From: an uncultured Alphaproteobacteria bacterium
GTDB lineage: Bacteria > Pseudomonadota > Alphaproteobacteria > Caulobacterales > Parvularculaceae
Direction: 5' to 3'
NCBI GenBank assembly: GCA_902826095.1
Contig: CADEDN010000034.1
Coordinates: forward strand, 1-37,451
DNA length: 37,451 nucleotides
Both the position numbers and the translations under genes were made by a program. Shown here in pieces: positions 8,328 to 15,578 of this stretch. The stretch's first letter is position 1. Every line of letters starts with the position of its first letter. The notes beneath the pieces are model-generated. The model saw only the letters and a program-made list of their open reading frames with translations. It was not told where the DNA came from and searched no databases.

Positions 8328-9875
8328 ATGACTGGCAAGGCGAAAAAACAAGCGGCGGCGGAGCCGGCGGAAAGCGGGCGGGGGCTTGGCCTCTTGAGCC
8401 TCATCGTCGGCCTTGCGGCCGGCGGTTTCACCTATCTGATCATCGATCGCTGGATCGACGCCTCGACGCCGACGCCGCTTTCGGTGGTGACGCTGCAGTC
8501 GATCATCGCTTTCAGCGCCGGATGGCTCTTGCTGTCGGAGCGGCGCGATTTCCTGCGGCCGATCGTTCCGGCGGCGATCATCGCCGCAATCCTCGCCGGC
8601 CCGACCTGGTTCATGATGCAGGTCGCGGCCGACAGGCAGCCCGAATTGGCGGCGTTCCCGGCGTATTTCTGGTTTTTCCTGTCGGCGCCGCTCGCCTTCT
8701 ATCTGATGCTGGCGCTAGCCAAGGCGATGCTTGAGACCGGCGCCCCGCCGAAATACCCGTCCTTGTTCTTCCACGGCCTGACTTTGCCGCTGGTCGCCGG
8801 CGGCGCAAAGCTCTTCGCCGGTCTCGCGCTGATCCTTCTTTTCGCCTGGGCGGCGCTGCTCAAACAGATGGACGTCAATTTCTTTTCGGAACTCTTCGAC
8901 GAGCCCTGGTTCATCCTCCCCTTCCTCGGCGCCATCGGCGGATTGTCGATCGCGATGATCCGGGGCCAGCAGGCCGTGCTCGGCGCGCTTCGATTCATGC
9001 TGCTGCTTTTTTCGCGGATCGCGACGCCGATCATGGCGCTTTTCTCGCTCACCTTCCTGATCGCTCTCACGCTGAAGGGCCCCGGCGCCATTCTCGATTC
9101 TGAAATGTTCTTCGGACGGCCGGGCGGCGTCATCTTGTTTCTGGCGCTGTTCGGCATGCTGATCTTCAACGGCGTCTACCAGAATGGCGAGGGCGATCCG
9201 CCGGCGGCGTGGCTGCGCGTTGCGACAGCCGTCGTGATCGCGACGTTTCCCGTCTACACGGGTCTTGCTTTCTATGCGCTGTGGACGCGCATCGGCGATT
9301 ATGGGCTGACGCCGCCGCGCATCGGCGGGCTCGCGATGATCGCCCTCGCCTTCGGTTACAGCGCCGTGCTGATCGCGGGCCTTTTGACCGAATTCAACTG
9401 GAAGGCGCGGCGCTTCATGCCGCTTGTCGCGCCGCTCAACATTGTGATGGCGTTCATCTGGGTGATCACGCTTGTCGGGCTTTCCTCGCCGCTCTTCAAC
9501 ACCTGGGCGATGAGCGCGAAGAGCCAGGAGCAGCTCTTGATGTCCGGCAGGATCGACGCCGCGACATTCGATTACGGCTATCTGCGCTTCCGGCTCGGCA
9601 AGGACGGCGAAGCGGCGCTGACCCGCCTCGAAAACGCGACGGCGCACAGGGAGGCTGACGAAATCCGCGTCGGCGTCGCGCGCGCGCGAAAGGCGCTCAG
9701 CTACTGGGAGTATCAAAACCCGGCGCTGACTGACCCTGTTCCGGAAACGCCCGGGGCCGCCAACAATTCCGAAAGCGATGGCGCGACGCAAGGACCGATG
9801 GATCTCGAACTGAACCCGGACGGCGCGCCCGATGGCGATGCGGCGGATGCCGGCGATTCGGCGCCGCGCCCCTAA
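8328..9875 (+). CDS. DUF4153-type multi-pass inner-membrane protein
   Basis: This 515-aa protein has about a dozen hydrophobic segments between residues 25 and 390, then a soluble C-terminal region of ~125 residues ending in an acidic Asp/Gly/Ala tail. The pattern of long hydrophobic stretches, with motifs such as [12 protein letters not shown] and [13 protein letters not shown], fits the DUF4153 family, whose function is not established. The ATG at 8328 begins MTGKAKKQ; a GTG ten codons earlier is possible. It is divergent from thyA. Its stop overlaps the convergent XRE gene by 4 bp. Transport or envelope functions have been guessed for the family, but nothing here shows one. Confidence 0.8.
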   Translation: MTGKAKKQAAAEPAESGRGLGLLSLIVGLAAGGFTYLIIDRWIDASTPTPLSVVTLQSIIAFSAGWLLLSERRDFLRPIVPAAIIAAILAGPTWFMMQVAADRQPELAAFPAYFWFFLSAPLAFYLMLALAKAMLETGAPPKYPSLFFHGLTLPLVAGGAKLFAGLALILLFAWAALLKQMDVNFFSELFDEPWFILPFLGAIGGLSIAMIRGQQAVLGALRFMLLLFSRIATPIMALFSLTFLIALTLKGPGAILDSEMFFGRPGGVILFLALFGMLIFNGVYQNGEGDPPAAWLRVATAVVIATFPVYTGLAFYALWTRIGDYGLTPPRIGGLAMIALAFGYSAVLIAGLLTEFNWKARRFMPLVAPLNIVMAFIWVITLVGLSSPLFNTWAMSAKSQEQLLMSGRIDAATFDYGYLRFRLGKDGEAALTRLENATAHREADEIRVGVARARKALSYWEYQNPALTDPVPETPGAANNSESDGATQGPMDLELNPDGAPDGDAADAGDSAPRP

Positions 9876-10156
9876 GCCGCCGCGCCGGCGTCCGGCGTAT
9901 TGTCCTTTTCCAGTTCCTTTTTCAGCTTTTCATCGCGCCGTTTCAGCTTTCGATGCGGGCCGTTGTAATCTTCAACGCCTTCGGCGAGCGCAAAGCAGGC
10001 AAGCCGCACCGAGCGCGGAATTTCGACTTTCGAGCCGTCGCGCTCGCCTTTTTCGTAATATTGGATCATCCGGCGCTTCAGGCCGAGCGAGCGCGCGGCG
10101 TCTTTCTGCGAAAGTTTGAGGGCCTTGCGCCACTTCCTGAAATCGCCCGCCTCCAC
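9872..10156 (-). CDS. Small XRE-family DNA-binding protein
   Basis: The predicted protein has 94 aa. Residues 6-38 form a Cro/cI-type helix-turn-helix (FRKWRKALKLSQKDAARSLG, then RRMIQYYEKGER). The rest is a short charged tail with KLKRRDEKLKKELEKD, probably helical. There is no second domain, so it is either a minimal regulator or a small chromatin-like protein. It is convergent with the DUF4153 gene and diverges from ssrA across a ~136-bp region that contains TTGACA-like elements. Its target is unknown. Confidence 0.8.
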   Translation of the reverse strand: MEAGDFRKWRKALKLSQKDAARSLGLKRRMIQYYEKGERDGSKVEIPRSVRLACFALAEGVEDYNGPHRKLKRRDEKLKKELEKDNTPDAGAAA

Positions 10157-10262
10157 CGCCGCCTCCCTCGCGAGCGCCCGAAAGCGCGCTCATTGCGGCA
10201 TCGTTATGAGGCGCATGTAACAAGGGTTTGACAGATCAACGAAAGTTTCGCGTCAATAGGGC

Positions 10263-10291
10263 TTCAATTGTCAATCATTCGCCCCTATCTT
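10263..10291 (+). promoter_or_regulatory. Candidate promoter for ssrA
   Basis: TTCAAT (10263-10268) and TATCTT (10286-10291) are separated by exactly 17 bp and sit just before the first predicted helix of the tmRNA. The match to sigma-70 boxes is moderate. Confidence 0.4.
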
Positions 10292-10292
10292 T

Positions 10293-10620
10293 GACGGGCC
10301 GGCTTGCCGGCTATGGCGATAAACGGCCCGTGCAATAAGCGGTTCGGACCCGGGGGCGGTGCCCGGCGGCTCCACCAAAGGCTCTAACGGGGGCTTTCGG
10401 CGGGGCCGAAACAGGATCGACGGACGTGTAAAGACGACGCTTTCTCCCGGATGGTCTCCGTTATTGGACCAACCTTGATAGTTGCCAACGACAACTACTC
10501 GGAAGAGTTCGCTCTCGCTGCGTAAGCGGCTGAGCTGCTCAAATGCTAAGTCCTGACCCTTTCCAAGGTCAGGCGGGGCCCCCCGGCGCCTGGCAACAGA
10601 AGCCGGGACTTTATTTATGC
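10293..10620 (+). ncRNA. ssrA: tmRNA, circularly permuted two-piece form
   Basis: The 3' acceptor piece comes first. Its strand CGGCTCC (10367-10373) is followed by A and the encoded CCA at 10375-10377. The coding piece follows after a short spacer, starting GGGGCCG at 10402-10408, which pairs perfectly (one G-U) with 10367-10373. GGATCGACGG follows, as expected for the 5' tRNA-like domain. The tag reading frame is 10484-10525, encoding ANDNYSEEFALAA and then TAA; with the alanine carried by the charged tmRNA this gives the usual alphaproteobacterial tag type. A hairpin near 10551-10573 and the conserved CTGGCAACAGAAGCC pseudoknot strand complete the coding piece. Outer ends are estimated. 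It rescues stalled ribosomes and tags the product for ClpXP. Confidence 0.93.
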
Positions 10621-10826
10621 GTTAAACGGCGCCGGGATCATCGCCGATCGGATTCGCCGACCGGGGGCATAGTGATCGCGCCCATGAATTTTCCCCAGAA
10701 GCGCGTCGCGCTGCCGGCGATAGTGCAACGGGCGTCGATTTGATTTAGGTTCCGCCGCGATGCGCGCGGCAAGGGGAGCCTTGCGCCGGGGATGATGCTG
10801 CAGCGGACAACGCAGCGGGGACTGAT

Positions 10827-11294
10827 TTGACGGACGTTGAGATCGATTACGACTTCCTGACCCAGCAGGCGTTGAAGCGGGTCGTCCGCGACGTGCTGCA
10901 GATGACCGAAGAGCTCGGCGCGGCGCCGGGCGATCATCATTTCTACATCGAGTTCGAGACGCAGGCCGAAGGCGTCGCGATCCCCGATCATCTGATCACC
11001 ACTTATCCCGTGCGCATGACCATCGTCCTGCAGCACCAGTTCGACGACCTTGAAGTGCGCGAGGATGATTTCTCGGTGACGCTCTGGTTCAAGGGCCAGC
11101 AGGCGCGATTGACCATTCCGTTCGAGGCGGTGACGAGTTTTGCCGATCCGAGCGTGCAGTTTGGCTTGCGCTTTGACGCGCCGGCGGAGCCGCCGAAAGC
11201 AAAGCCGGCGGTCGCTGACCAAAAGCCGGAAGCGGACGCCGCGCCGCGCGCGTCCGGCGCCGTCCTGCAGCTCGACGCGTTCCGGAAGAAGTAG
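10827..11294 (+). CDS. sspB: SspB, alpha-type ClpXP adaptor protein
   Basis: This 155-aa protein matches the alphaproteobacterial SspB family: a β-rich substrate-binding domain (about residues 1-112, with YPVRMTIVLQHQFDDLEV and IPFEAVTSFADPSVQFGL), a flexible Ala/Pro/Lys linker, and a short C-terminal tail ending LQLDAFRKK that should dock to ClpX. SspB captures ssrA-tagged polypeptides and tethers them to ClpXP. No in-frame ATG fits, so the start is TTG at 10827, with GGGGA about 6 nt upstream. It lies about 200 bp after the tmRNA gene on the same strand, which links tag and tag reader. Confidence 0.93.
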   Translation: MTDVEIDYDFLTQQALKRVVRDVLQMTEELGAAPGDHHFYIEFETQAEGVAIPDHLITTYPVRMTIVLQHQFDDLEVREDDFSVTLWFKGQQARLTIPFEAVTSFADPSVQFGLRFDAPAEPPKAKPAVADQKPEADAAPRASGAVLQLDAFRKK

Positions 11295-11321
11295 GGCGGA
11301 AAGCGGCGGCCGCGCGGTCGA

Positions 11322-12818
11322 TTATTGGACCGGCCTTGCGGCAGGACTTGCCTCCTCGCTCAACGCCGCCTCGATCTGCAGCAGCGCCTCCGCATCGTCC
11401 GCGCCGGCGGCTTCAAGCAGATCCTGCGGCAAGCCCTTCGACGTTTTCGCTCCCATCGCTTTCAGGATTTCCGTCTGGCGCACCAGATTGCCGGCGCCCG
11501 ATTTCAGCTTGCCGAACGCGTCGCCATAGGCTGATTGCGCCTGATCGAGCCGCTCGCCGATCCTTTTCATGTCGCCGACGAAACCGTTGAATTTGTCGTA
11601 AAGCGCCCCGGCGCGCGCGGCGATCGCCTCGGCGTGCTGATGCTGGCGTTCGACCTTCCACATGGCGGCGATCGTCTGGATCGTCGTCGTCAGCGTGGTC
11701 GGCGTCGCGATCGCGACTTTCTGATCGAGCGCGTCGAGGGTCAGCGTGTCGTCGCCGGCGATCGCCGCGCCGAGCGCCGCCTCGATCGGCACAAACATGA
11801 CGACAAAGTCGAGCCGCGTGCCGACCTTCGCGTGATAATCCTTCGAGGAGAGGCCCTTCACATGCGCGCGGAGCGATCTTGCATGCGCGGCGCGGTGCGC
11901 GGCGCGCGCCTCGTCATCGACGGCGTTCACGTATTTCTCATAATCGACGAGCGAGACCTTGGAATCGATGACGACGCAATCGCCTTGCGGCAGCCGGAGA
12001 ATATAGTCGGTGCGCGCCCGCCCGGCCGCGTCGGTGAAAGACTCCTGGCGCGAATATTCAACCCCCTCGCGAAGGCCAAGGCGTTTTAGGATCGTGTCGA
12101 CGATCATCTCGCCCCAGGCCCCCTGCAGCTGGACGTCGCCCTTGAGGGCGCGGGTCAGATTCTCGGCCTCCTTCGAAACCGCGGCGGATTGTCTGCCGAG
12201 CTGTTCGAGCTGTTCTTTCAGAGAGCCGTGCTGTTCAAGCGTCTTTCCGTGCGCGTCGACGAGCGATTTCTTGAAGGCGTCGATGTCGTTCTTCAGCGGC
12301 GTCAGCAAATGGCCGATCTGCTCGGAATTCTGCGCCTTAAAATTCTCGCTGTGCTGCGTGAGGAGCGCGCTCGCGGTCTCGCCGAAGGACTGGCGCATCT
12401 GCTCCTTCGCCTCTTTCAGATCGGCGATCTGCCGCTCAAGCCCCTTGGCTTCGGCGCGTTCGCGCTCCAGCAGGCGTTCGGCGGCGCCCTTCTCCTCGCG
12501 GAGCGCGCGCAATTCGTCCGCGCTGCGCCCGACGTCGCCGAAAAGCGCCGCGATCCGGGCCTTGGCGTTCTCGACATCCGCCGACAAAGCCGCCGTCTGG
12601 CGGCCGGCGCGATCAAGATCGGCGCGCGCAATCGCAAGATCCGCCGCCGCGGCCTCGCCGATTTTCGCGCGTTCCTCCGCCCGCGCATAAGCGGCGACCG
12701 CCTTCGCCCGCCCCCGCTCGGCGCGGATGATGAGAAAGGCCGCGAGCGCAAAGAAGATCAGCGCCGCCATGACGGCTGCGATCAGGATGTCCGTCGGCAT
12801 CGCCGCGCTTGTCTGCAA
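11322..12818 (-). CDS. rmuC: RmuC-family DNA recombination/nuclease-like protein
   Basis: The protein has one N-terminal hydrophobic segment (ILIAAVMAALIFFALAAFLI), a long Ala/Glu/Arg-rich coiled coil (about residues 35-180), and the RmuC domain. The domain shows LQGAWGEMIVDTILKRLGL, YILRLPQGDCVVIDSKVSL and FVPIEAALGAA, the nuclease-like core of this family. RmuC limits inversions and recombination at short inverted repeats. I place the start at TTG 12818 because GGAGG lies 5 nt upstream, giving 498 aa. Alternatives are GTG 12851 and ATG 12800. It is convergent with sspB and about 70 bp downstream of a small XRE gene. Confidence 0.93.
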   Translation of the reverse strand: MQTSAAMPTDILIAAVMAALIFFALAAFLIIRAERGRAKAVAAYARAEERAKIGEAAAADLAIARADLDRAGRQTAALSADVENAKARIAALFGDVGRSADELRALREEKGAAERLLERERAEAKGLERQIADLKEAKEQMRQSFGETASALLTQHSENFKAQNSEQIGHLLTPLKNDIDAFKKSLVDAHGKTLEQHGSLKEQLEQLGRQSAAVSKEAENLTRALKGDVQLQGAWGEMIVDTILKRLGLREGVEYSRQESFTDAAGRARTDYILRLPQGDCVVIDSKVSLVDYEKYVNAVDDEARAAHRAAHARSLRAHVKGLSSKDYHAKVGTRLDFVVMFVPIEAALGAAIAGDDTLTLDALDQKVAIATPTTLTTTIQTIAAMWKVERQHQHAEAIAARAGALYDKFNGFVGDMKRIGERLDQAQSAYGDAFGKLKSGAGNLVRQTEILKAMGAKTSKGLPQDLLEAAGADDAEALLQIEAALSEEASPAARPVQ

Positions 12819-12887
12819 ATCCGCCTCCAGGAAAGAACAAACGATGAACACTCATCCGCGCCGACCGCGGAGTCAAGCCGGGGCGGC

Positions 12888-13076
12888 TCACGGCTCGAAA
12901 ATGTCCTCAATCCGCTTCTTGAACAGCGCCGCCAGCGTGAAGGCGAGCGGCAGGCTCGGATCATATTTCCCCGATTCGAGCGCCTGGATCGTCTGGCGCG
13001 AGACGCCAGCGAGTTCGGCGAGGCGCGACTGGCTCCACCCTTTTTCGGCCCTGAGCTCCCGGAGGCGGTTGTTCAT
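12888..13076 (-). CDS. Small XRE-family regulator, third gene of a membrane-protein operon
   Basis: This 62-aa protein consists almost only of a helix-turn-helix: LRELRAEKGWSQSRLAELAG, then VSRQTIQALESGKYDPSLPL. It belongs to the minimal YozG-like class often paired with a small membrane protein. Its ATG overlaps the stop of the preceding membrane-protein gene by 4 bp (ATGA). The start at 13076 (MNNRLREL) is preferred over longer in-frame extensions, which run into that gene. It is the natural candidate for binding the palindromic operator at 13764-13818 and autoregulating the operon (inference). Confidence 0.88.
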   Translation of the reverse strand: MNNRLRELRAEKGWSQSRLAELAGVSRQTIQALESGKYDPSLPLAFTLAALFKKRIEDIFEP

Positions 13077-13504
13077 CGATAGCGCAGCGAAATCAGCGTG
13101 CGGATGATCGCGTAGGACGCCGAAAACACCGGCGCGATGAAGGCGAGCGGGAAATCCGCCCATCCGAGGAAAGCCTCGGCGAGGCCCCAAGCGGCGGCGA
13201 ATAGCACCGCAACGCCGCCGGCGAGCGCGACCGCTTGAAGCTCGTTCGCGCGTTCGAATTCATCGAGACTGCGATAGGTCGCGTAATATGCGAAAAACCA
13301 CGCCGCGAGAACGCCGACCGCAAGCGCGACGCAAAACCGCGCCAACCCGATCGACGGCGGGTCCGCCGCGCCGAAGCGATCCGCGCCGAAGATCGCCGCG
13401 ACAAAGGCGGCCCCCAAGGCGAGCTCGACCAGCCAGCGGCGCATCCGCCTGGCGCGGCGCGCCGCTGCAGCTTCATTCGATTCATCCTCGAATTGCGGAT
13501 TCAT
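13073..13504 (-). CDS. Four-helix integral membrane protein of an XRE-linked operon
   Basis: This 143-aa protein has a charged N-terminus (acidic, then RRARRMRRW) and four hydrophobic segments (starting near residues 25, 48, 88 and 112). I do not recognise a named family. Small 4-TM proteins encoded beside a ~65-aa XRE regulator are a common arrangement, and the partner may modulate or be controlled by the regulator. The start MNPQFEDESN lies 7 nt after the stop of the upstream gene, and the 3' end overlaps the XRE gene by 4 bp. Confidence 0.75.
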   Translation of the reverse strand: MNPQFEDESNEAAAARRARRMRRWLVELALGAAFVAAIFGADRFGAADPPSIGLARFCVALAVGVLAAWFFAYYATYRSLDEFERANELQAVALAGGVAVLFAAAWGLAEAFLGWADFPLAFIAPVFSASYAIIRTLISLRYR

Positions 13505-13511
13505 GCGCCTT

Positions 13512-13751
13512 TCATCCGTTTCGCCGAAAAGGGCTCGCCAGAAAACGAAACACGGCTTTGCGGCTTTGCAATAGCGTGATTCCAAGCGCCGCCGCGGTGA
13601 TCCAGAACGCCGCCTCAAGCGCCAGCGCGCCGGCCGTGACCGCGATGGTCCATTCCTTCAACGACGGATCTCCGACGGCCTTGTAGCCGAAGATCACGAT
13701 CCAGACGAGGATCACAAGCGCCCAGGCGAGGCCGACGACGGTCTTCTTCAT
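13512..13751 (-). CDS. Small two-helix membrane protein, first gene of the XRE-linked operon
   Basis: This 79-aa protein has two hydrophobic segments (VVGLAWALVILVWIVIFG and AVTAGALALEAAFWITAAAL) and a basic C-terminus. The start at 13751 is well set: GGAGG lies 5 nt upstream. It heads a three-gene unit whose promoter and operator lie at 13764-13818. I do not recognise a family. Confidence 0.72.
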   Translation of the reverse strand: MKKTVVGLAWALVILVWIVIFGYKAVGDPSLKEWTIAVTAGALALEAAFWITAAALGITLLQSRKAVFRFLASPFRRNG

Positions 13752-13763
13752 GAGGTCCTCCAT

Positions 13764-13818
13764 TGACAAGTTTCCTTGACATAAGACGCATACCAGCATA
13801 TGTCAAGCATACTTGTCA
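13764..13818. promoter_or_regulatory. Symmetric divergent promoter/operator with nested inverted repeats
   Basis: Outer arms TGACAAGT (13764-13771) and ACTTGTCA (13811-13818), and inner arms TTGACATA (13776-13783) and TATGTCAA (13799-13806), share the same centre at 13791. On the plus strand TTGACA (13776-13781) is followed after exactly 17 bp by TATGTC (13799-13804). By symmetry the minus strand carries the same promoter. The -35 box of one direction is therefore the complement of the -10 of the other. A dimeric repressor binding these arms would close both promoters. The left edge is 12 bp from the ATG of the 79-aa membrane-protein gene. Confidence 0.75.
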
Positions 13819-13834
13819 TTTGCGGAAACCCTTG

Positions 13835-13960
13835 ATGCGCGCCCGCGCCGCTCTGCTATTGTTTGCCGCCCTTTGCGCCCTGTTCGGGCAGTCGCTCTTG
13901 CGGGCGAACCCGGCGCGCCTTGATCCGGAATATCCGCCCCGCTTCATCGTCATATTCTGA
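13835..13960 (+). CDS. Possible 41-aa secreted or membrane peptide
   Basis: The frame reads MRARAALLLFAALCALFGQS and continues to PRFIVIF. It consists of a signal-peptide-like hydrophobic segment plus a ~20-residue Pro/Arg tail. It lies directly downstream of the plus-strand half of the symmetric promoter at 13776-13804. The ribosome-binding site is weak. No homologue is recognised, so it may be only a chance frame. Confidence 0.35.
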   Translation: MRARAALLLFAALCALFGQSLLRANPARLDPEYPPRFIVIF

Positions 13961-14037
13961 CCGGCGCCCGTTCGCCGCTTGCGGGCGCGCTGTCGCGCCG
14001 GTAAAGGCTCGCAGCGCAACTGAAACGAAACTCAGCG

Positions 14038-15426
14038 ATGAAAAAAACCCGCACCGAGACCGACAGCTTCGGCCCCATTGAAGTCGACGCGACACGTTAC
14101 TGGGGGGCGCAGGCCGAACGCTCTCTCGGGAATTTCAAGATCGGTTGGGAAAAGCAGCCGGCGGCGATCATCCGCGCGCTCGGGATCATCAAGCGCGCGA
14201 GCGCCGAGACCAACATGGCGATGGGACGGCTCGATCCGAAAATCGCCGAGACGATCGTCAAGGCCGCGCAGGAAGTGATCGAAGGAAAGCTCGACGCGCA
14301 TTTCCCGCTCGTCGTCTGGCAGACGGGCTCGGGCACGCAATCGAATATGAACGCGAACGAGGTCATATCGAACCGGGCGATCGAAATGCTTGGGCAAGAA
14401 ATGGGCTCGAAGAAGCCCGTCCATCCCAATGACCACGTCAATATGAGCCAGTCGTCGAACGACACGTTTCCGACGGCGATGCACATCGCTTGCGCCGAGG
14501 AGATCGATCATCGCCTCCTCCCCGCGCTGCAAAAGCTCCGGAACGCGCTGAACGACAAGGCCGGCGCCTGGAAGTCGATCATCAAGATCGGCCGCACGCA
14601 CACGCAGGACGCGACGCCGCTGACGCTTGGCCAGGAATTTTCCGGCTACGCCAAACAGGTCGAAAACGGGATCGCGCGCATCGAACAGACGATGCCGGCG
14701 CTGATGGAATTGGCGCAAGGCGGCACCGCCGTCGGCACCGGCCTCAACGCCCCGGCCGGCTTCGCCGAAAAAGTCGCCGAGCGCATCGCCGCGATCACGC
14801 GGATGAAATTCACCTCCGCCCCCAACAAGTTCGAGGCGCTCGCCGCGCATGACGCGATGGTGATGAGTCACGGCGCGATTGCGACTGTCGCGGCGTCGCT
14901 GTTCAAGATCGCGAACGACATCCGCTTTCTCGGCTCGGGCCCGCGCAGCGGTCTTGGCGAATTGTCGCTGCCTGAAAACGAGCCGGGGTCGTCGATCATG
15001 CCGGGGAAAGTGAACCCGACGCAGTGCGAAGCGATGACGCAGGTCTCAGCCCACATCATGGGCAACAACGCCGCGATCGTCTTTGCAGGATCGCAAGGCC
15101 ATTTCGAGCTCAACGTCTTCAACCCGATGATGGCCTATAATTTCCTGCAGTCGGTCCGCCTGATGGCCGACGCCGCTGTCTCCTTCACCGACAATTGCGT
15201 CGTCGGGATCGAGCCGCGCCTCGACAACATCAAGGAAGGCGTCGAACGATCGCTGATGCTCGTCACCGCGCTTGCGCCGAAATACGGCTATGACCGCGCC
15301 GCGAAGATCGCCAAGAACGCCCACAAGAACGGCACGACCTTGCGCGAAGAAGCGATCAAGGACGGCGTCCCCGCGGCCGATTATGACGCGATCGTCCGTC
15401 CAGAGACCATGATCGGGCCGGGTTAA
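14038..15426 (+). CDS. fumC: Class II fumarate hydratase
   Basis: This 462-aa cytosolic homotetrameric TCA-cycle enzyme interconverts fumarate and malate without an Fe-S cluster. The superfamily signature [11 protein letters not shown] lies at residues 317-327, with the catalytic Ser in the SS pair. Substrate-site motifs [13 protein letters not shown] (97-109), [12 protein letters not shown] (136-147) and [10 protein letters not shown] (185-194, catalytic His188) are intact. Its length equals that of E. coli FumC. Being oxygen-stable and iron-free, it works in either oxygen regime. It is convergent with the cbb3 assembly genes, overlapping fixS by 4 bp. Confidence 0.97.
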   Translation: MKKTRTETDSFGPIEVDATRYWGAQAERSLGNFKIGWEKQPAAIIRALGIIKRASAETNMAMGRLDPKIAETIVKAAQEVIEGKLDAHFPLVVWQTGSGTQSNMNANEVISNRAIEMLGQEMGSKKPVHPNDHVNMSQSSNDTFPTAMHIACAEEIDHRLLPALQKLRNALNDKAGAWKSIIKIGRTHTQDATPLTLGQEFSGYAKQVENGIARIEQTMPALMELAQGGTAVGTGLNAPAGFAEKVAERIAAITRMKFTSAPNKFEALAAHDAMVMSHGAIATVAASLFKIANDIRFLGSGPRSGLGELSLPENEPGSSIMPGKVNPTQCEAMTQVSAHIMGNNAAIVFAGSQGHFELNVFNPMMAYNFLQSVRLMADAAVSFTDNCVVGIEPRLDNIKEGVERSLMLVTALAPKYGYDRAAKIAKNAHKNGTTLREEAIKDGVPAADYDAIVRPETMIGPG

Positions 15427-15578
15427 GCGCCGGGCGGGAGATCATCGTCGAGCAGCACGCGTTCGGCGGCGCCGTCGAGGTCTTCGTACTGGCCGGATCG
15501 GAGCGACCACAAAAACGCGGCGAGGCCGAGCCCGCCGAGGAAGAGCGCGATCGGGATCAAGAAGATGATGATGGTCAT
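15423..15578 (-). CDS. fixS: FixS/CcoS, cbb3 oxidase maturation protein
   Basis: This 51-aa protein begins [20 protein letters not shown] and has one membrane helix, then [19 protein letters not shown], the hallmark of CcoS (a helix followed by QYEDLDG), and an acidic tail. CcoS is needed for incorporation of heme and copper into the CcoN subunit. Its ATG overlaps the fixI stop by 4 bp and its stop overlaps the convergent fumC by 4 bp. It is the last gene of the long fixNOQPGHIS unit. Confidence 0.93.
   Translation of the reverse strand: MTIIIFLIPIALFLGGLGLAAFLWSLRSGQYEDLDGAAERVLLDDDLPPGA

Noticed and set aside
10229-10240. TTGACAGATCAA before ssrA as another FixK-type box
   Set aside because: The half-sites are separated by 4 bp instead of 6, so the spacing does not fit an FNR/FixK dimer.
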